This document shows, piece by piece, positions 50,857 to 59,610 of a stretch of 64,000 nt of DNA; positions within the stretch are counted from its first letter, which is position 1, and every line of letters begins with the position of its first letter. Source of the stretch: Pseudomonadota bacterium (GTDB lineage Bacteria; Pseudomonadota; Alphaproteobacteria; Rhodobacterales; Rhodobacteraceae); NCBI GenBank assembly GCA_038533575.1, contig JBCAYL010000002.1:248001-312000 (forward strand). The letters run 5' to 3'. The position numbers and the translations under genes are program-made. The notes under the pieces were generated by a model. The model saw nothing but the letters and a program-made list of their open reading frames with translations, had not been told where the DNA came from and made no database searches.

Positions 50857-51800
50857 GATGGCTGGCGCTGGCGCTCGGGCTCCTTGCCGGAGCGCCGGGG
50901 GCGGTCAGCGCGGGCGAGGCTGACGCACGGCTCGTCAAGCTCGAGACGGCGTGGCGCGACTGGTACGCGGCGCACCGCGTCGGCGACACGGCGCTCGCCG
51001 TGGCTGAGGACGGCGCGCTGGGCCTCAGCCTGGCGCGCGATGCCGCGCCCGGACGGGCCGCACCGCTCGCCTCGCTCTCGAAAGCGATCACCGCCGCCTG
51101 CATCGCCGATCTGGAGCGCGCGGGCCTTGTCAGCTACTCGGCGGCACTGGCGGACTATCTCCCCGATGCGCCGGAGGACCTCACCGTGGCACAGCTCCTG
51201 ACCCATGCGGGCGGGGTCTGGCCCGACGGGACGCAGGCCCGCATGTGGGATTGGGTGAACGACGCGGTGAACCGCTTCGACGAGGCTACGGCAGCCGCAC
51301 TTGCCCGACCGCTCGAGACGCCCTCCTACCGCTACAACAACGAAAACTACGCCGTGCTGGGCCGCGTGGTGGAGGTGGTGACCGGCACGGGCTTCGAAGA
51401 GGCCTGCGCCGAGCGGGTCTTTGAACCGCTCGCGCTCGAAACCCCGGCCCGCAATCCGCGCTACGGCGCTTTCCTCCCCTGGGGCGGGTGGGAGATGTCG
51501 GCCGCGGAATACGCGCTCTTCGCAGACGCCACCTTTGCCGGGGTCGATCCCGGCGCCTTTCCAAGCGCCCCCGTCGGGCGCGGGGCGCGATACGGCATGG
51601 GGGCGCTTTATTTCGAGGCCGAAGGCCTACGCATCACGTGGCACACCGGTCTTTTGTGTTTTGGCTCCATCGATGGGGCTGGCGCCTATTTCGTGCAGGT
51701 GGCCCCGGGGCCCACCGTCGCCGTGACGTTTGACGGATGCCCCGGCGAGGGCGCGCTGGCCGCGCTCGACCAGGCGCTCCTCACGGCGCTGCTCCGCTAG
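50853..51800 (+). CDS. Serine hydrolase, beta-lactamase-like, exported
   Basis: The product is 315 residues from GTG 50853, in the map stop. It has a signal peptide (LALALGLLAGAPGAVSAG). The penicillin-binding fold motifs are SLSK (SxxK), YNN in YRYNNENYAVLGR (YxN) and HTG in ITWHTGLLC. The protein is short for a PBP and resembles class C esterase/DD-peptidase relatives. The substrate is unknown. Its stop shares CTAG with the peroxiredoxin gene. Confidence 0.85.
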   Translation: MRWLALALGLLAGAPGAVSAGEADARLVKLETAWRDWYAAHRVGDTALAVAEDGALGLSLARDAAPGRAAPLASLSKAITAACIADLERAGLVSYSAALADYLPDAPEDLTVAQLLTHAGGVWPDGTQARMWDWVNDAVNRFDEATAAALARPLETPSYRYNNENYAVLGRVVEVVTGTGFEEACAERVFEPLALETPARNPRYGAFLPWGGWEMSAAEYALFADATFAGVDPGAFPSAPVGRGARYGMGALYFEAEGLRITWHTGLLCFGSIDGAGAYFVQVAPGPTVAVTFDGCPGEGALAALDQALLTALLR

Positions 51801-52333
51801 ACCGCGCCGGTGTATTCCCCGCGCGCCGGGTAGTTCTTCTCGATGGCGAAATCGAGCGCGCTGACGAGCTCGGAGAAGTGCGGACGCACGAAGGGCATCG
51901 TCTGCACGGAGCCGTAGTAGTGCGCGCTCTCGGGCGTGACCATGAAGAGGCCGGGCTCGGAGAAGAGCGCGGGTTCTTCGATCCCGATCGAGGTCTTGCC
52001 GCGCGAGGTGGAGATGTAGAGCCCCCATTCCTTGGCCTTTGCCAGCGTCAGGTCGTAGCCGAAGCGGAGGTTCTGGTTGCCGATCTTGTCGGCCATGGCG
52101 CGCGTGCGCTCCTCGCCATCCGACGATAGCGCCAGAACGCCGACGCCCCGCTCCGCAAAGTTCGGGGCCTGCTTGTCGAATTCCTTGAGATAGTTCGCGC
52201 AGATCGGGCAGTGCAGCCCGCGATAAAAGCAGATGACGGTGCCGCGTTCCGAGCTTTCAGTGGCAAGATCGAAGGGCCCGTGATCAAGCGTGGGAACGGA
52301 AAGCGCGGGCACTTTCTGGCGGGGGATGAGCAT
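51797..52333 (-). CDS. Peroxiredoxin-like (AhpC/TSA) protein
   Basis: The 178-residue thioredoxin-fold protein has the redox site C42-P-I-C45 (FYRGLHCPICANYLKEF), a CxxC arrangement rather than the classical PxxxTxxC. The remaining fold is clear (GVGVLALSSDGEERTRAMAD, AHYYGSVQTMPFVRP). It may reduce peroxides or act as a disulfide reductase. It stands at the end of convergent transcription; upstream DNA (52334-52454) has a hairpin (CCTTCCG/CGGAAGG) but no gene. Confidence 0.88.
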   Translation of the reverse strand: MLIPRQKVPALSVPTLDHGPFDLATESSERGTVICFYRGLHCPICANYLKEFDKQAPNFAERGVGVLALSSDGEERTRAMADKIGNQNLRFGYDLTLAKAKEWGLYISTSRGKTSIGIEEPALFSEPGLFMVTPESAHYYGSVQTMPFVRPHFSELVSALDFAIEKNYPARGEYTGAV

Positions 52334-52454
52334 GGGCGTGTCTTTCGTGGCTGCGCGGACACCCTCTCTCTACGACCTTCCGGCCGCCGGCCAAAGGCGG
52401 AAGGGGGGCTGCACGAGCGCACGAACCTCCCCGCGTCGTGATTTGGCGTGTGCT

Positions 52455-52931
52455 CTAGGCGATCTCCGCGTCGGCGATGAGACCGTCGAGACGGGCAAAG
52501 CTGGCCTCCATCCCCTCGTCCATGGGGGATTTCAGCACCGCGTCGCGGGTGGCGCGGCTGTCATAGGTCATCGTCTGGATGACTTGCGTCCCCGCCGCGG
52601 TCGTCTCGAAGCGGGTGTCCACATGGGTGGAGGCGTCGCCGAAGTCGTCGAAGGTCTCGGAATTCACGAGGCGGGTTTCTGGCTCGACGGTGATGTATTT
52701 GCCGCGGGCATGCATGAGCGTGCCGTCGGGAAAGGCCCAGGCCCAATGGAAGGCGCCGCCCGGTCGGACATCCATGTCGCAGATGGGCATGGTGTGCCCG
52801 TCAGGTCCGGTGAGCCAGCGTGGCACAAGCGCGGGGTCGGTATAGGCCCGCCAAACGAGGCTGCGGGGCGCGGAGAAGCTGCGCCGCACCTCGATCGTCG
52901 TCTCAGTCGGCGTGGTCAGGGTTAGCGGCAT
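52455..52931 (-). CDS. SRPBCC family (AHSA1-like) protein
   Basis: The 158-residue START-like domain protein has RSFSAPRSLVWRAYTDPAL, PRWLTGPDGH, DVRPGGAFHWAWAF and a C-terminal LKSPMDEGMEASFARLDGL helix. These proteins bind hydrophobic ligands in a cavity. It overlaps the upstream ArsR gene by 29 bases, the usual ArsR-SRPBCC pairing in which the ArsR-type repressor controls both. The ligand is unknown. Confidence 0.88.
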   Translation of the reverse strand: MPLTLTTPTETTIEVRRSFSAPRSLVWRAYTDPALVPRWLTGPDGHTMPICDMDVRPGGAFHWAWAFPDGTLMHARGKYITVEPETRLVNSETFDDFGDASTHVDTRFETTAAGTQVIQTMTYDSRATRDAVLKSPMDEGMEASFARLDGLIADAEIA

Positions 52932-53256
52932 CTACGGTCTCCTTCTGAAGCGTGTCGAGCAGGGTATCGAGACGCTGGAAGCGATCCTCGAAAAGCTGGC
53001 GGTAGCGCTCGAGCCATCGGTCGAGCTGCACGAAGGCCTCGGGCGCAAGCCGCGCTGGCCGGGTTGTGCCCACCCTGTCCCGCGCGATCAGGCCCGCCCC
53101 TTCAAGGAGCTTGAGGTGCTTTGACACCGCCGGCTGACTGATCGGGAGCGCATCGGCGATCTCATTCACCGTGCGCGGGCCGAGGGCGAGCTGGGCCACG
53201 ATGGCCCGGCGCGTGGGGTCGGAGAGTGCGGCGAAGGCGCCATCTAAATATTGCAT
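52903..53256 (-). CDS. ArsR family transcriptional regulator
   Basis: The 117-residue winged-helix repressor reads FAALSDPTRRAIVAQLALGP, then EIADALPISQPAVSKHLKLLEGAGL. No metal-binding cysteine motif (ELCVC) is present, so it likely senses something other than a metal, in line with ArsR-SRPBCC pairs. A perfect palindrome (AGTTATATAACT) lies 3 bases before its start codon and is the likely autoregulatory operator. Start ATG 53256. Confidence 0.9.
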   Translation of the reverse strand: MQYLDGAFAALSDPTRRAIVAQLALGPRTVNEIADALPISQPAVSKHLKLLEGAGLIARDRVGTTRPARLAPEAFVQLDRWLERYRQLFEDRFQRLDTLLDTLQKETVDAANPDHAD

Positions 53257-53259
53257 GAA

Positions 53260-53271
53260 AGTTATATAACT
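53260..53271. promoter_or_regulatory. ArsR operator palindrome at the start codon
   Basis: AGTTATATAACT is a perfect 12-bp palindrome starting 4 bases upstream of the ArsR ATG. A repressor bound there would block both promoter and ribosome site. Confidence 0.6.
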
Positions 53272-53454
53272 GAGTCGCGATGTTTAGTCCATCGGTCCTG
53301 TTGATGGGGCAGGTAGACAAGGCGGCGCCCGCCATCGCGCGGTTATGGCGCGTGGGCAGGGCTTGCGCGGGCCTTGGGATCGTGGGCAAGGGGGCATACT
53401 TGTCGAAGGCCCGGGAGGGCCCTGCAACGACGTCGTTCAGAAGGGAGCAATCCG

Positions 53455-54498
53455 ATGATGCTCAAATCCGTCGCGCTCGCCGCGCTCATCTCAGCCACCG
53501 CCGCCGCTGCAGCGGCGCAGGAGGTCACGCTACGCTTCCAGCATTTCGTGTCGCCGAAATCGGCGAACCCGACCTATTTCATGCAGCCCTGGGCGGACAA
53601 GATCGAGGCCGAGTCCAACGGCCGCATCAAGGTAGAGCTCTATCCGGCCATGCAACTCGGCGGGCGCGCGCCCAGCCAGTACGACCTTATCCGTGATGGC
53701 GTGATTGACGGGGGGTGGGTCATTCCCGGCTACCAGCCGGGCCGTTTCCCAGAGGCGGAGGCGATGGAACTCCCCTTCATGACGACGAAGAGCGGCGAGG
53801 AGGCTTCCATGGCCGCCTGGCAGTTCACGCAAAAGCACCTGATGGACGATTTTCGCGACGTGCACCTGATCGCAGCGCACATGCACGGGCGCGGCCTCGT
53901 GCACAAGAAAGGGCCCAGCATCGCGGCGGTGGAGGATTTCGAAGGTCTCAAGCTGCGCGGCCCCTCGCGCCCGGCCACGCTGCTCCTCGAAAAGCTCGGC
54001 GCGAGCCCCGTGGGCATGGCCGTCCCGGCCTTTCCGGAAGCGCTCGCCAAGGGCGTCGTGGACGGCGGTGTCATCACCTGGGAGATGTCTCCCTCACTAA
54101 AGCTTGATGAGCTGACCGACAGCCACACTGACATCGCGGGGGATCGATCCCTATATAACCTTTACTTCATCTGGGCGATGAACAAGGCCACCTACGAAGG
54201 CCTGCCAGACGATCTCAAGGCCGTTATCGATGCCAATTCCGGGCTTATGGCCTCGGCATGGGCAGGACGGGCGCATGACACGGGCGATGTGGACGGTCGC
54301 GCAGCGATGGCTGCCGCCGGAAATGAAATAGCCGTGATGAGCGAGGCCGAGACAGCACGCATCGCCGCCCTAGGTGACGAAGTGATATCCGACTGGGTCG
54401 CCGAAATGGCGACCAAGGGGTTGGATGGCCAGATGTTGGTCGAAGACGCGCGAGCCGCCGTGGCATCCACGGTTGGTGAAGCAGCGCCGACTGATTGA
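53455..54498 (+). CDS. TRAP transporter substrate-binding protein (DctP family)
   Basis: The product is 347 residues from ATG 53455 behind AAGGGAG, with signal peptide MLKSVALAALISATAAAAAA. The periplasmic binding-protein fold of DctP is seen in VTLRFQHFVSPKSANPT, GRIKVELYPAMQLGG and FEGLKLRGPSRPATLLLEKL; the arginine in KLRGPSR is the usual carboxylate-binding residue. The ligand is probably an organic acid. Neither small (DctQ) nor large (DctM) membrane subunit is adjacent, so it is an orphan binding protein here. Confidence 0.9.
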   Translation: MMLKSVALAALISATAAAAAAQEVTLRFQHFVSPKSANPTYFMQPWADKIEAESNGRIKVELYPAMQLGGRAPSQYDLIRDGVIDGGWVIPGYQPGRFPEAEAMELPFMTTKSGEEASMAAWQFTQKHLMDDFRDVHLIAAHMHGRGLVHKKGPSIAAVEDFEGLKLRGPSRPATLLLEKLGASPVGMAVPAFPEALAKGVVDGGVITWEMSPSLKLDELTDSHTDIAGDRSLYNLYFIWAMNKATYEGLPDDLKAVIDANSGLMASAWAGRAHDTGDVDGRAAMAAAGNEIAVMSEAETARIAALGDEVISDWVAEMATKGLDGQMLVEDARAAVASTVGEAAPTD

Positions 54499-54559
54499 AG
54501 CCATCCTGCGCCGCCTGGGTCGGAGGCTGCGCCGGGGGCGGGTCCGAAAGGGCTCGCCC

Positions 54560-54778
54560 CTACGCGTTTGAGGAGGTCTTTTCCGCGCGCCGGGCGTCGC
54601 GTTCCCGTTCGAGGCGCAGCCAATCCTCCACAAAGACGGGGATCCCGTTCCGCGCGCGCAGGCTGTCGGACATGAAAAGCGGCGGCGTCACGCGGGGGCT
54701 CGGGGGCGAGGGCTTCGCCTCCCCCTCGGCGGCCTGATCTGCCCAGGGCCAGGCGGGGCTGGCATCGGTATATGTCAT
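54560..54778 (-). CDS. Small hypothetical protein coupled to rsmD
   Basis: A 72-residue frame whose ATG overlaps the rsmD TGA (ATGA). It reads as a hydrophilic Pro/Ala/Ser-rich N-terminal half, then RNGIPVFVEDWLRLERERDARRAEK, a helical tail. No family is recognised. The coupling and good codon use support translation, but evidence is limited. Confidence 0.5.
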   Translation of the reverse strand: MTYTDASPAWPWADQAAEGEAKPSPPSPRVTPPLFMSDSLRARNGIPVFVEDWLRLERERDARRAEKTSSNA

Positions 54779-55323
54779 GCGCTTGGCTCCAGCAGGGTTA
54801 TCGTCGTGTCACCATAGCGGCGGCTTGTGAGGGCTGTGAAGCCCTCGGCACGCTGCGGCGCGGTCTCTTCCCAGACAACGATGGCCTCATCCGCGATCCA
54901 CCCCTGCGCCCGCGCAGCTGCGAGGGCCGGGGCGCCGAGATCCTTGCCGTAGGGCGGGTCGAGAAATACGAGATCGGCGGGCACCTCCGCAGGCGGGAGG
55001 CGCAGCGCGTCCTGCGGGAGGAGGTCGGTGTCGTCCACCACGCCGAGCTTCGCGATATTGCCCTTGATGAGCTTTTGCGCCACGCGCCCGCTGTCGACGA
55101 AAGTGACATGGGCCGCGCCGCGGGAGAGCGCCTCGAGCCCCAGCGCGCCGGTCCCCGCGAAGAGATCGAGGACGCGGGCCCCCGCGATCTCGATCCGCGC
55201 GCCGATCATGGAAAAGAGCGCCTCGCGCACGCGGTCCGAGGTGGGCCGCAGATGGGCGGCCGGATCGCCCTTGCCGAGGCCGACGAGCGGGTGGCCGCGG
55301 AAGCGCCCGGCTATGATCCGCAC
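54775..55323 (-). CDS. rsmD: 16S rRNA (guanine(966)-N(2))-methyltransferase
   Basis: The 182-residue SAM-dependent enzyme methylates G966 of 16S rRNA. RIIAGRFRGHPL opens the protein, RPTSDRVREALFSMI and VLDLFAGTGALGLEALSRGA form the SAM-binding core, and DLVFLDPPYG is the catalytic motif. Length fits the family. It starts 10 bases after the flavin reductase gene stop, so it shares its transcript. Confidence 0.95.
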   Translation of the reverse strand: MRIIAGRFRGHPLVGLGKGDPAAHLRPTSDRVREALFSMIGARIEIAGARVLDLFAGTGALGLEALSRGAAHVTFVDSGRVAQKLIKGNIAKLGVVDDTDLLPQDALRLPPAEVPADLVFLDPPYGKDLGAPALAAARAQGWIADEAIVVWEETAPQRAEGFTALTSRRYGDTTITLLEPSA

Positions 55324-55333
55324 GGGGCGCGGC

Positions 55334-56536
55334 TCATGTCAGGAGGGCCTTGAGGTCGGTCTCCGGGTTCTTCACCGCGCCGGCGGGCGGGCTCTTGCCG
55401 GCCTCGATGAGGCGCTTGCCGATCATGTAGCTTCGCGCGTCGTTCATGGCGTCCACGGCGAGAAGGATGTCGCCCCGGTAGTACCAATGCGAACGGGCGG
55501 CGCCGCTGTCGCGCACGATGACGCGGCTGTAGCCGCTGTTGAGCCCCGCGATCTGGAGTTTCACGTCGTATTGGTCCGACCAGAACCAGGGCTTGGCGAT
55601 GTAGTCCTTCTCCGCACCCAGGATGTTGGCGGCCACGATGTCGGCCTGATCGATGGCGTTGGGCACGCTTTCGAGCCGGATGCGCGTGCCGCGATAGGGG
55701 AAGGAGGCGCAATCCCCCGCTGCCCAGACGCCCGGCGCGGAGGTGCGTCCTTGCGCATCCGTGGCGATGCCGTTGTCGCAGTCGATCCCGGCATTCTGCG
55801 CGAGGCTGATGGCCGGGTCGATGCCCACGCCCACGATGACGAAATCCACGTCGAGCGTGGAGCCGTCCGAAAGCGCGGCCTGGCTGACATGGCCGTCGCC
55901 CGTGAGGCGGCTCAGGCTGACCCCCTCGCGGATGTCCACGCCGCGCCCGAGATGGAGCTTGCGAAAATAGGCGGATGTCTCGCGGGCCGCGACGCGCTTC
56001 AGGATCCGCTCCTCGGCCTCGATGAGGGTGGTCTCAAGCCCCTTCATGGCGGCCACGGCCGCAGCCTCGAGCCCGATGTAGCCACCGCCGACGAGGAGCA
56101 CGCGCCCCCCGGCCTCGAAGGCCTGCGCCATGGCATCGACATCGGCCAAGGTGCGGACGGTGAAGACACCTGCGAGGTCGCCGCCGATGCTCGCGGGCAA
56201 CATGCGAACGACCGATCCCGTGGTGAAGACGAGGTCATCGTAGCCCAGCCGCTCCTCACCCAGGCGCACCTCCTTGGCGGCGGTATCCACGGCATCGACG
56301 TGGGTGCCGAGGCGCAGCGTGATGTCAGCCTCCGCGTAGGCGGTCTCCGGCTTCAGGTACAGGCGCTCCACGGGCATTTCGCCCAGCAGGTATTTCTTCG
56401 AGAGCGGCGGGCGCTGGTAGGGCACCACGGGCTCCTCGCCGATGAGCACGATCTCTCCCGCGTGCCCGAGGGCGCGCAGCTTGGTCGTGAGCGTGGCGCC
56501 GGCCTGGCCCGCTCCTATGACGACGACGCGGCCCAT
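55334..56536 (-). CDS. FAD-dependent ferredoxin reductase-like protein
   Basis: The product is 400 residues from ATG 56536 with AGGAGG upstream. It has two nucleotide-binding motifs (VVVIGAGQAGATL and VLLVGGGYIGLEAA) and the FAD closure GVWAAGDCAS, the pattern of rhodocoxin/putidaredoxin reductases that move electrons from NAD(P)H to a ferredoxin. PVVPYQRPPLSKKYL is typical. A partner ferredoxin or P450 is not seen nearby. It is divergent from the peroxiredoxin gene. Confidence 0.92.
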   Translation of the reverse strand: MGRVVVIGAGQAGATLTTKLRALGHAGEIVLIGEEPVVPYQRPPLSKKYLLGEMPVERLYLKPETAYAEADITLRLGTHVDAVDTAAKEVRLGEERLGYDDLVFTTGSVVRMLPASIGGDLAGVFTVRTLADVDAMAQAFEAGGRVLLVGGGYIGLEAAAVAAMKGLETTLIEAEERILKRVAARETSAYFRKLHLGRGVDIREGVSLSRLTGDGHVSQAALSDGSTLDVDFVIVGVGIDPAISLAQNAGIDCDNGIATDAQGRTSAPGVWAAGDCASFPYRGTRIRLESVPNAIDQADIVAANILGAEKDYIAKPWFWSDQYDVKLQIAGLNSGYSRVIVRDSGAARSHWYYRGDILLAVDAMNDARSYMIGKRLIEAGKSPPAGAVKNPETDLKALLT

Positions 56537-56613
56537 GGGCGACCTCCTCTGGTTCTCGGCGAGCGCGACGCTATGCTCCCCGCTAACGCGACGCAATGAA
56601 GAGAGGACGCGAG

Positions 56614-57102
56614 ATGGCAATTTCCGTGGGCGAGACCCTACCCGAGGCGAGCTTGTTGAGAATCGGGGCAGAGGGGCCCGAAGAAGTGGCGCTCGGAAGC
56701 CTCGTGAAGGGCCGGAAGGTCGTGATCTTCGGGCTGCCCGGCGCCTATACCGGCACCTGCACGACGGCCCATGTCCCGAGCTTCATCCGCACCGCCGAGG
56801 CCTTCAAGGCGAAGGGCGTGGACGAGATCATCTGTGTGGCGGTGAACGATCCCTTCGTCATGGACCAATGGAGCAAGGATACCGGTGCCGGCGCGGCGGG
56901 CATCACCATGCTGGCCGACGGCATGAGCACCTTTACCAAGGGTATCGGGATGGACTTCACCGCGCCGCCTGTGGGCTTCGTGGATCGCTCGAAACGGTAC
57001 TCGATGCTCGTGGAAGACGGGGTGGTGAAGGTGCTCAACCCCGAGGCCTCGCCGGGCGAATGCGAGATCTCGGCGGGCGAGGCACTCCTCGAAAAGGTCT
57101 GA
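56614..57102 (+). CDS. Peroxiredoxin, Prx5-like
   Basis: The product is 162 residues from ATG 56614 with GAGG upstream. The peroxidatic cysteine is C49 in LPGAYTGTCTTAHVPSF, the Prx5 pattern. A further cysteine near the end lies in NPEASPGECEIS. It should reduce hydrogen peroxide or alkyl hydroperoxides using a thiol partner. Its neighbours (flavin reductase, MscS) suggest no dedicated pathway. Confidence 0.94.
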   Translation: MAISVGETLPEASLLRIGAEGPEEVALGSLVKGRKVVIFGLPGAYTGTCTTAHVPSFIRTAEAFKAKGVDEIICVAVNDPFVMDQWSKDTGAGAAGITMLADGMSTFTKGIGMDFTAPPVGFVDRSKRYSMLVEDGVVKVLNPEASPGECEISAGEALLEKV

Positions 57103-57249
57103 GACTGGGACCGCGCGGTCGGAGGGCGTCCAGCCCGCCCACCCCCGCCCTCCGCCCGCGCGGTGCGGGAGGAGAGATCAGGAGATGAAACGGGACACGG
57201 TCCTCGGGGCAGGGGCTCGCATGACTGCGCGGGCCCCTCGGTGCGCAGG

Positions 57250-58119
57250 CTACTCGGCGGCGTCGGCCACGTTGTAGACCGTCCGCGTGGGGAAGGGGAT
57301 GGCGACCCCCTCGGCGTCGAGCGCCTCCTTTACCCTCCGCTTCATGTCGGACTGGAAGGCAAAGTAATCCGCCGCGTCGCACCAGACCCGCACGAGGAAA
57401 TCCACCGAGAAATCACCGAGGTTATTGACCTGAATGAAGGGTTCGGGGTCCGTGTGGCTGCGCGCATCGGCCATGATCGTCTCGCGGATGATGCGCTCCG
57501 CGTCCGCGAGGTTGGCGCCGTATCCCACCCCGAACGTCCATTCCGCGCGCCGCTTCGGATAAGCCGAGAAATTGGTGATCGTGTTTCCCCAGACTTCCGA
57601 ATTGGGGATGATGACCTGCACGTTCCCGAGATCGGCCAGCTCCGTGAAGTTGAGCGTGATGCCTTTGACCGTGCCCATCTTGTCGTTGACCTGAACGAAA
57701 TCGCCTTCCTTGAAAGGCCGGAAGAAGATGATCATGATCCCCGCCGCCACGTTCGACAGCGTGCCCTGCAGCGCGAGGCCGATGGCGAGGCCCGCCGCAC
57801 CGATGGCGGCCACGATCGACGTCGTCTGCACCCCGAAGGTGTTGAGCACGAAGAGGATCGTGAAGGCGATGATGACGTAGCGCGCGATCTGCGCGAGGAA
57901 GTTGAAGAGCGTCGGGTCGAGGGTCTGGTGCCGTGCGGCGATGCCCTTGATGCGTCGGCTGACCCAGCCCGACACGATGAAGCCCGCTATCAGGATCAGG
58001 ATCGCGGTGAGCACGGTGCCGAGGATGGCGGCAAGAAAATCGAGCGAGAGCCAGTCACTGAGGGACTGCCCGCCGACGATTTCCGTGGTGAAGATCGGGC
58101 TGTTGAGGATCTCGTTCAT
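57250..58119 (-). CDS. Small-conductance mechanosensitive channel, MscS family
   Basis: The 289-residue protein has three membrane segments at the N-terminus. TM3 has the glycine/alanine packing of MscS ([20 protein letters not shown]). The beta domain reads [20 protein letters not shown] and [20 protein letters not shown]. It opens under membrane tension to release solutes on hypo-osmotic shock. Its ATG overlaps the preceding PCD gene stop, making it last in a five-gene unit. Confidence 0.95.
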   Translation of the reverse strand: MNEILNSPIFTTEIVGGQSLSDWLSLDFLAAILGTVLTAILILIAGFIVSGWVSRRIKGIAARHQTLDPTLFNFLAQIARYVIIAFTILFVLNTFGVQTTSIVAAIGAAGLAIGLALQGTLSNVAAGIMIIFFRPFKEGDFVQVNDKMGTVKGITLNFTELADLGNVQVIIPNSEVWGNTITNFSAYPKRRAEWTFGVGYGANLADAERIIRETIMADARSHTDPEPFIQVNNLGDFSVDFLVRVWCDAADYFAFQSDMKRRVKEALDAEGVAIPFPTRTVYNVADAAE

Positions 58120-58394
58120 GCCGCGGCGTCCATGGCTTTGGCCAGCTTGACGTCGAGCTCAGACAGGCCGTCCGCATCATGGGTCGTGAGCGTCACGTCC
58201 ACGCGCTTGTAGACATTGAACCACTCCGGGTGGTGGTTCATCTTCTCGGCGGTGATGGCCATGCGCGCCATCCAGCCAAATGCCTCCGTGAAATCCTTGA
58301 ATTCGAAGCTTTTCGTAATCGCGTCCCGTTGGGGATCGTGGGCCCAGCCTGCCGCGCGAAGCTCGTCGAGCGCGACGTTATCTAGGTTCGTCAT
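58116..58394 (-). CDS. 4a-hydroxytetrahydrobiopterin dehydratase
   Basis: The product is 92 residues from ATG 58394, overlapping the GNAT stop by 4 bases. The pterin-4a-carbinolamine dehydratase motif is intact: [20 protein letters not shown], with the catalytic histidines, then [17 protein letters not shown]. It recycles the pterin cofactor of aromatic amino-acid hydroxylases; no such hydroxylase is in the window, so its partner lies elsewhere. Confidence 0.95.
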   Translation of the reverse strand: MTNLDNVALDELRAAGWAHDPQRDAITKSFEFKDFTEAFGWMARMAITAEKMNHHPEWFNVYKRVDVTLTTHDADGLSELDVKLAKAMDAAA

Positions 58395-59587
58395 TCCTGT
58401 TCCTCTACGTCGATCTTCTTGAACGGCCCGTAGCTCGTGAGGATCTCGTTTTCCTGCTCTACCGCGTCGCGCTCCCGCTCGAGGAACTCCGCGACGGCAT
58501 CGGCAAAGCGCGGATCCGCGATCCAGTGAAGCGAATGGCACGTCACCGGCAGGTAACCCCTTGCCAGCTTGTGAGTTCCCTGCGCACCGGCCTCCACCCG
58601 CGTCAAGCCGTGGGCGATGGCATGCTCGATCGCCTGGTAGTAGCAGAGCTCGAAGTGGAGGCAGGGGTGGTCTTCCGTGCAGCCCCAGTAGCGCCCGTAG
58701 AGTGTCTCGCGTCCGATGAAATTGAGCGCGCCTGCCACGTACCGCCCTTCGCGCTCTGCCAGTACCAGCAGCATGTCGTCGCGCAGCGTCTCCTGCGCCC
58801 GGTCAAAGAAGGCGCGTGTGAGGTAGGGCGTGCCCCATTTGCGCGCGCCGGTATCCTGGTAGAAGCGCCAGAACGCGTCCCAATGCTCGGTGCGGAGGTC
58901 ATCGCCGGTGAGCGAATGGATAGTCCCGCCGAAGGCCTGCGCCTGCGCGCGTTCCTTGCGGATGTTCTTGCGCTTGCGGGAGTTCAGCGAGGCGAGGAAG
59001 CCGTCGAAATTCGCGTAGCCGTCATTGAGCCAGTGGAACTGCTGCGAGGCGCGCGGCATGAGGCCCATGGCCCGGCCCGCCTCGGCCTCGTCGCCGGTGC
59101 AAAAGGTGATGTGAAGCGAGCTCAGCCCATTCTTGTCGGCGATCTGCACCGCGCCCTGCACGAGCGCGGCCTGCGCGATCTCGGCATGCTCCGGCTTCAC
59201 CAGGAGCCTGCGGCCCGTGGCCGGCGTGTGGGGCACCGCCATCTGCAGCTTGGGATAGTAGCGCCCGCCCGCGCGCTCCAGCGCATGGGCCCAGTTGTGA
59301 TCGAAGATGTATTCGCCCTGGCTGTGGTTCTTGGCATAGAGCGGCGCGACGCCGACGGTCTCGCCGTCCACGCGCGCCTCGAGATAATGCGGCTCCCAGC
59401 CCGTGCCCACGCCCACGGACCGGCTGTCCTCCAGCGCCTTGAGGAAGCGGTGCGTGGTGAACGGGTCCATGGGCCGCGCAGCGCCTTCGGGCGCGGCGCA
59501 GGCATCCCAGACCTCCGGCGCGATCTCGGCGAGCGAGGTGAGGACGCGCACCTCCACGGGGGTCTCTTTCGGTTGCGGATTGGCCAT
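58391..59587 (-). CDS. GNAT-related acyltransferase (COG3146/DUF482-like)
   Basis: The 398-residue protein reads as two GNAT-like halves, related to the FemAB-type fold. Marks include [39 protein letters not shown] and [19 protein letters not shown]. The family is widespread in alphaproteobacteria, often called peptidogalycan biosynthesis protein; no reaction is proven. It starts at ATG 59587, 23 bases after the GDPD stop. Confidence 0.85.
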   Translation of the reverse strand: MANPQPKETPVEVRVLTSLAEIAPEVWDACAAPEGAARPMDPFTTHRFLKALEDSRSVGVGTGWEPHYLEARVDGETVGVAPLYAKNHSQGEYIFDHNWAHALERAGGRYYPKLQMAVPHTPATGRRLLVKPEHAEIAQAALVQGAVQIADKNGLSSLHITFCTGDEAEAGRAMGLMPRASQQFHWLNDGYANFDGFLASLNSRKRKNIRKERAQAQAFGGTIHSLTGDDLRTEHWDAFWRFYQDTGARKWGTPYLTRAFFDRAQETLRDDMLLVLAEREGRYVAGALNFIGRETLYGRYWGCTEDHPCLHFELCYYQAIEHAIAHGLTRVEAGAQGTHKLARGYLPVTCHSLHWIADPRFADAVAEFLERERDAVEQENEILTSYGPFKKIDVEEQE

Positions 59588-59610
59588 GGAGAGGAGATGG
59601 GCGCGGCCCC

